Part shown: positions 60,701-64,000 of the stretch, in pieces
How the letters are laid out: each line of letters begins with the position of its first letter
How positions within the stretch are numbered: position 1 is the first letter of the stretch
Source of the DNA: CAWEFA01 sp963851385
GTDB taxonomy: Bacteria; Bacteroidota; Bacteroidia; Bacteroidales; DTGW01
Length of the DNA stretch: 64,000 nt
Reading direction: 5' to 3'
Assembly (NCBI GenBank): GCA_963851385.1
Contig: CAWKPE010000011.1
Coordinates: forward strand, 16,693 to 80,692
The notes under the pieces: generated by a model
The model's input: only the letters and a program-made list of their open reading frames with translations
The model's database searches: none
Told to the model about the DNA's origin: nothing
Translations under genes and position numbers: made by a program

Positions 60701-63700
60701 CACTGCTTCCATTTATAGAAATTTTATAGGGTGATGTGCCACCATTTGCATTAACAATTATAAATCCAGAAGTGTCACCATGACAAATAGCATTAAGACT
60801 AGTAACAGTTTCAGTAACCGGAGCCCGTTTTGTAACATTGGCTTTATCTGGCAACTGGCTTATACAGCCTGCTCCGGAAGTTGCTTCAACGTAAAAAGCT
60901 GTAGTGCCTAACGGAATTGAAGCGTTAGGAATTGTAATGTTAATCGGATTACCTGTACCTGTAACCGGACTTCCGACCAGACTATTATCTGATACTTTCT
61001 TCATCTGATATGAAGTACCGCTTTCAGAACCTGAAATATTTATTATTGCATCATCAAGAAAGCAAATTGTAGGATCGGAAACAGTATAAGTATTTATTGG
61101 GTTTGCATTAACAGTTGCATTAGTAGTAATTGAATTTGAACAACCTGTACCGGCAGTTACTGTCAAAGTATAGACTCCACTCATTGAAGTGGTAGCATTA
61201 ACAGATACTGTAGGACTCTGAAGAGCACTTGAAAAACCATTCGGACCTGTCCATGCATATGTAGTCATACCACCAGGACCACCTGTCAGGGTTAAAGTAC
61301 CACCTGCACATATAGGGCCATTATTTGAAGCTGTAGGTGTTGGTTTTGTATTAACAGTTGCATTAGTAGTAGCAGTATTAGTGCAGCCATTCGAATTGGT
61401 CACCGTTAAAGAATAAACCCCACTCATAGCTATAGTTGCGTTAGCAGAAACAGTAGGACTTTGTTGTGCGCTAGTAAATCCATTTGGACCTGTCCATGCA
61501 TAAGTAGTCATTGCACCAGGGCCACCTGTAAGAGATAATGTACTACCAACACAAACCGGACCATTATTAGAAGCTGTAGCAACAGGGTTAGCATTAACAG
61601 TTGCATTAGTAGTAGCAGTATTAGTACAACCATTTGAATTGGTTACTGTCAAAGAATAAACCCCACTCATAGTTGTAGTTGCATTTGCAGAAACGGTAGG
61701 ACTTTGTTGTGCGCTGGTAAACCCATTCGGACCTGTCCATGCATAAGTAGTCATAGCACCAGGGCCACCTGTAAGAGATAATGTACCACCAACGCAAACC
61801 GGGCCATTATTTGAAGCTGTAGCTATTGGGTTAGCATTGACAGTTGCATTAGTAGTAATTGAATTTGAACAACCTGTACCGGCAGTTACTGTCAAAGTAT
61901 AGACTCCACTCATTGCAGTGGTAGCATTAACAGATACTGTAGGACTCTGAAGTGCACTTGAAAACCCATTCGGACCTGTCCATGCATAAGTAGTCATACC
62001 TCCAGGACCACCTGTCAGGGTCAAAGTACCGCCTGCACATATAGGACTATTATTTGAGGCTGTAGGTGTTGGTTTAGCATTAACAGTTGCATTAGTAGTA
62101 GCAGTATTAGTACAGCCATTTGAATTGGTTACCGTTAAAGAATAAATTCCACTCATTGCTGTAGTTGCGCTGGCAGAAACGGTAGGACTTTGTTGTGCGC
62201 TGGTAAACCCATTTGGACCTGTCCATGCATAAGTAGTCATACCACCAGGACCACCTGTTAAGGTCAATGTATTGCCAACACAAACCGGACCATTATTAGA
62301 AGCTGTAGCTACAGGGTTTGCATTAACAGTTGCATTGGTAGTAATTGAATTTGAACAACCTGTACCGGCAGTTACTGTCAAAGTATAGACTCCACTCATT
62401 GAAGTGGTAGCATTAACAGATACTGTAGGACTCTGAAGAGCACTTGAAAAACCATTCGGACCTGTCCATGCATATGTAGTCATACCACCAGGACCACCTG
62501 TCAGGGTTAAAGTACCACCTGCACATATAGGGCCATTATTTGAAGCTGTAGGTGTTGGTTTTGTATTAACAGTTGCATTAGTAGTAGCAGTATTAGTGCA
62601 GCCATTCGAATTGGTCACCGTTAAAGAATAAACCCCACTCATAGCTATAGTTGCGTTAGCAGAAACAGTAGGACTTTGTTGTGCGCTAGTAAATCCATTT
62701 GGACCTGTCCATGCATAAGTAGTCATTGCACCAGGGCCACCTGTAAGAGATAATGTACTACCAACACAAACCGGACCATTATTAGAAGCTGTAGCAACAG
62801 GGTTAGCATTAACAGTTGCATTAGTAGTAGCAGTATTAGTACAACCATTTGAATTGGTTACTGTCAAAGAATAAACCCCACTCATAGTTGTAGTTGCATT
62901 TGCAGAAACGGTAGGACTTTGTTGTGCGCTGGTAAACCCATTCGGACCTGTCCATGCATAAGTAGTCATAGCACCAGGGCCACCTGTAAGAGATAATGTA
63001 CCACCAACGCAAACCGGGCCATTATTTGAAGCTGTAGCTATTGGGTTAGCATTGACAGTTGCATTAGTAGTAATTGAATTTGAACAACCTGTACCGGCAG
63101 TTACTGTCAAAGTATAGACTCCACTCATTGCAGTGGTAGCATTAACAGATACTGTAGGACTCTGAAGTGCACTTGAAAACCCATTCGGACCTGTCCATGC
63201 ATAAGTAGTCATACCTCCAGGACCACCTGTCAGGGTCAAAGTACCGCCTGCACATATAGGACTATTATTTGAGGCTGTAGGTGTTGGTTTAGCATTAACA
63301 GTTGCATTAGTAGTAGCAGTATTAGTACAGCCATTTGAATTGGTTACCGTTAAAGAATAAATTCCACTCATTGCTGTAGTTGCGCTGGCAGAAACGGTAG
63401 GACTTTGTTGTGCGCTGGTAAACCCATTTGGACCTGTCCATGCATAAGTAGTCATACCACCAGGACCACCTGTTAAGGTCAATGTACTGCCAACACAAAC
63501 CGGACCATTATTTGAAGCTGTAGCTACAGGGTTTGCATTAACAGTTGCATTGGTAGTAATTGAATTTGAACAACCTGTACCGGCAGTTACTGTCAAAGTA
63601 TAGACTCCACTCATTGAAGTGGTAGCATTAACAGATACTGTAGGACTCTGAAGAGCACTTGAAAAACCATTCGGACCTGTCCATGCATATGTAGTCATAC

Positions 63701-64000
63701 CACCAGGACCACCTGTCAGGGTTAAAGTACCACCTGCACATATAGGGCCATTATTTGAAGCTGTAGGTGTTGGTTTTGTATTAACAGTTGCATTAGTAGT
63801 AGCAGTATTAGTGCAGCCATTCGAATTGGTCACCGTTAAAGAATAAACCCCACTCATAGCTATAGTTGCGTTAGCAGAAACAGTAGGACTTTGTTGTGCG
63901 CTAGTAAATCCATTTGGACCTGTCCATGCATAAGTAGTCATTGCACCAGGGCCACCTGTAAGAGATAATGTACTACCAACACAAACCGGACCATTATTAG
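54734..64000 (-). CDS. Giant SprB-repeat/Ig-like adhesin with gliding-motility C-terminal domain (N-terminus beyond window, one apparent frameshift)
   Basis: At least about 3,088 residues; the frame is open to base 64000, so the N-terminus is outside. Order from the N-side: about twelve near-identical 81-residue Ig-like repeats (64000-61097, each with SNNGPxCxGxTLxLTGG and TTYAWTGPNGF), then about 22 SprB-type repeats (61090-55650; pattern CxGxxxGxIxVxAxGGTxPYxYS ... DxxGC), then the CHU_C/gliding-motility C-terminal domain (GFTPNGDGANDTW, IFNRWGQKVF, PIGTYYYVI). That domain targets proteins to the type IX secretion system. The frame breaks near 56061-56066; removing one base joins GGYELS to ISDRFCSLFKHYDIVDKP. 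Probable cell-surface adhesin for gliding or biofilm attachment, with sprF downstream. Confidence 0.93.
61097..64000 (-). repeat. 243-bp tandem repeats arranged in a 1,215-bp higher-order repeat
   Basis: Each unit is 243 bp (81 codons). Units fall in types, read in protein order, A-B1-A2-B2-B', and this five-unit block (5 x 243 = 1,215 bp) recurs: the same landmark GTAGTCATAC in the A unit is at 61261, 62476 and 63691, exactly 1,215 bp apart. Copies differ at only a few positions (for example one Ser/Asn and one C/T change). The array continues beyond the window. Confidence 0.95.

Noticed and set aside
61097..64000. Regular repeats considered as a CRISPR array
   Set aside because: Units are 243 bp, fully coding in one frame and vary mainly by codon-level changes; there are no short repeats with unique spacers and no cas genes.
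1..64000. tRNA or rRNA genes
   Set aside because: Reading the intergenic regions I found no cloverleaf-like or conserved rRNA words; nothing could be supported without a computed scan (tRNAscan/Infernal).

Overview
The window looks like chromosomal DNA of a Bacteroidota (Bacteroidetes) bacterium, probably of the Bacteroidia/Flavobacteriia/Sphingobacteriia radiation. The reasons are the strong A+T bias, the near absence of Shine-Dalgarno sequences, promoters of the TTTG / TAnnTTTG type, a PorP/SprF protein beside a giant SprB-repeat adhesin with a gliding-motility/type IX secretion C-terminal domain, and two gene clusters typical of the phylum: parA-parB-DUF5683-mltD and rsfS-ftsH-DUF2007-cdsA-psd. 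No tRNA, rRNA or CRISPR array was seen.

Layout. 0-13.5 kb holds mostly housekeeping and accessory metabolism: a partial DNA-3-methyladenine glycosylase I, a membrane-TPR protein, a GH127-type beta-L-arabinofuranosidase lipoprotein, Ppx/GppA phosphatase, an Nramp Mn/Fe transporter, a metallo-beta-lactamase-fold hydrolase, a small HAD phosphatase, a glutaminyl cyclase, an M28 peptidase and an orphan sigma-54 activator without a DNA-binding domain. 13.5-34.3 kb is a surface-glycan or glycosylation region: six large multi-pass GT-C-like membrane proteins, three GT2 glycosyltransferases, two methyltransferases, a WecE-like sugar aminotransferase and a WecD-like acetyltransferase. One membrane gene here is split by an IS1-family element with a perfect 8-bp target duplication. 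34.4-38.8 kb is the parAB/MltD cluster. 39.3-39.9 kb encodes two tiny cysteine-rich proteins followed by a terminator. 40.1-44.5 kb is the RsfS/FtsH/phospholipid cluster. 44.8-49.6 kb carries an oxidoreductase, an S41 protease lipoprotein, RuvC and an SGNH/CE2-type esterase. 49.7-53.5 kb is trxA-dnaE. 53.8-64 kb is a PorP/SprF gene and a giant adhesin of more than 3,000 residues that runs off the window end.

How they work together. The adhesin plus SprF form a type IX secretion substrate/partner pair. Its exposed part has about 12 near-identical 81-residue Ig-like repeats, organised as a 1,215-bp higher-order repeat, followed by about 22 SprB-type repeats. The glycan region could build a lipid-linked sugar containing a 4-acetamido-4,6-dideoxyhexose. 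The membrane proteins in it carry the acidic first-loop motifs of lipid-phosphate-sugar-dependent transferases.

Quality warning. Seven apparent single-base frameshifts break five genes, including essential ones (ftsH twice, dnaE, parB, a membrane glycosyltransferase twice, the giant adhesin). In each case the two frames join cleanly into a family-typical protein. I read these mainly as indel errors in the sequence rather than real gene decay, and I annotate the full reconstructed genes.
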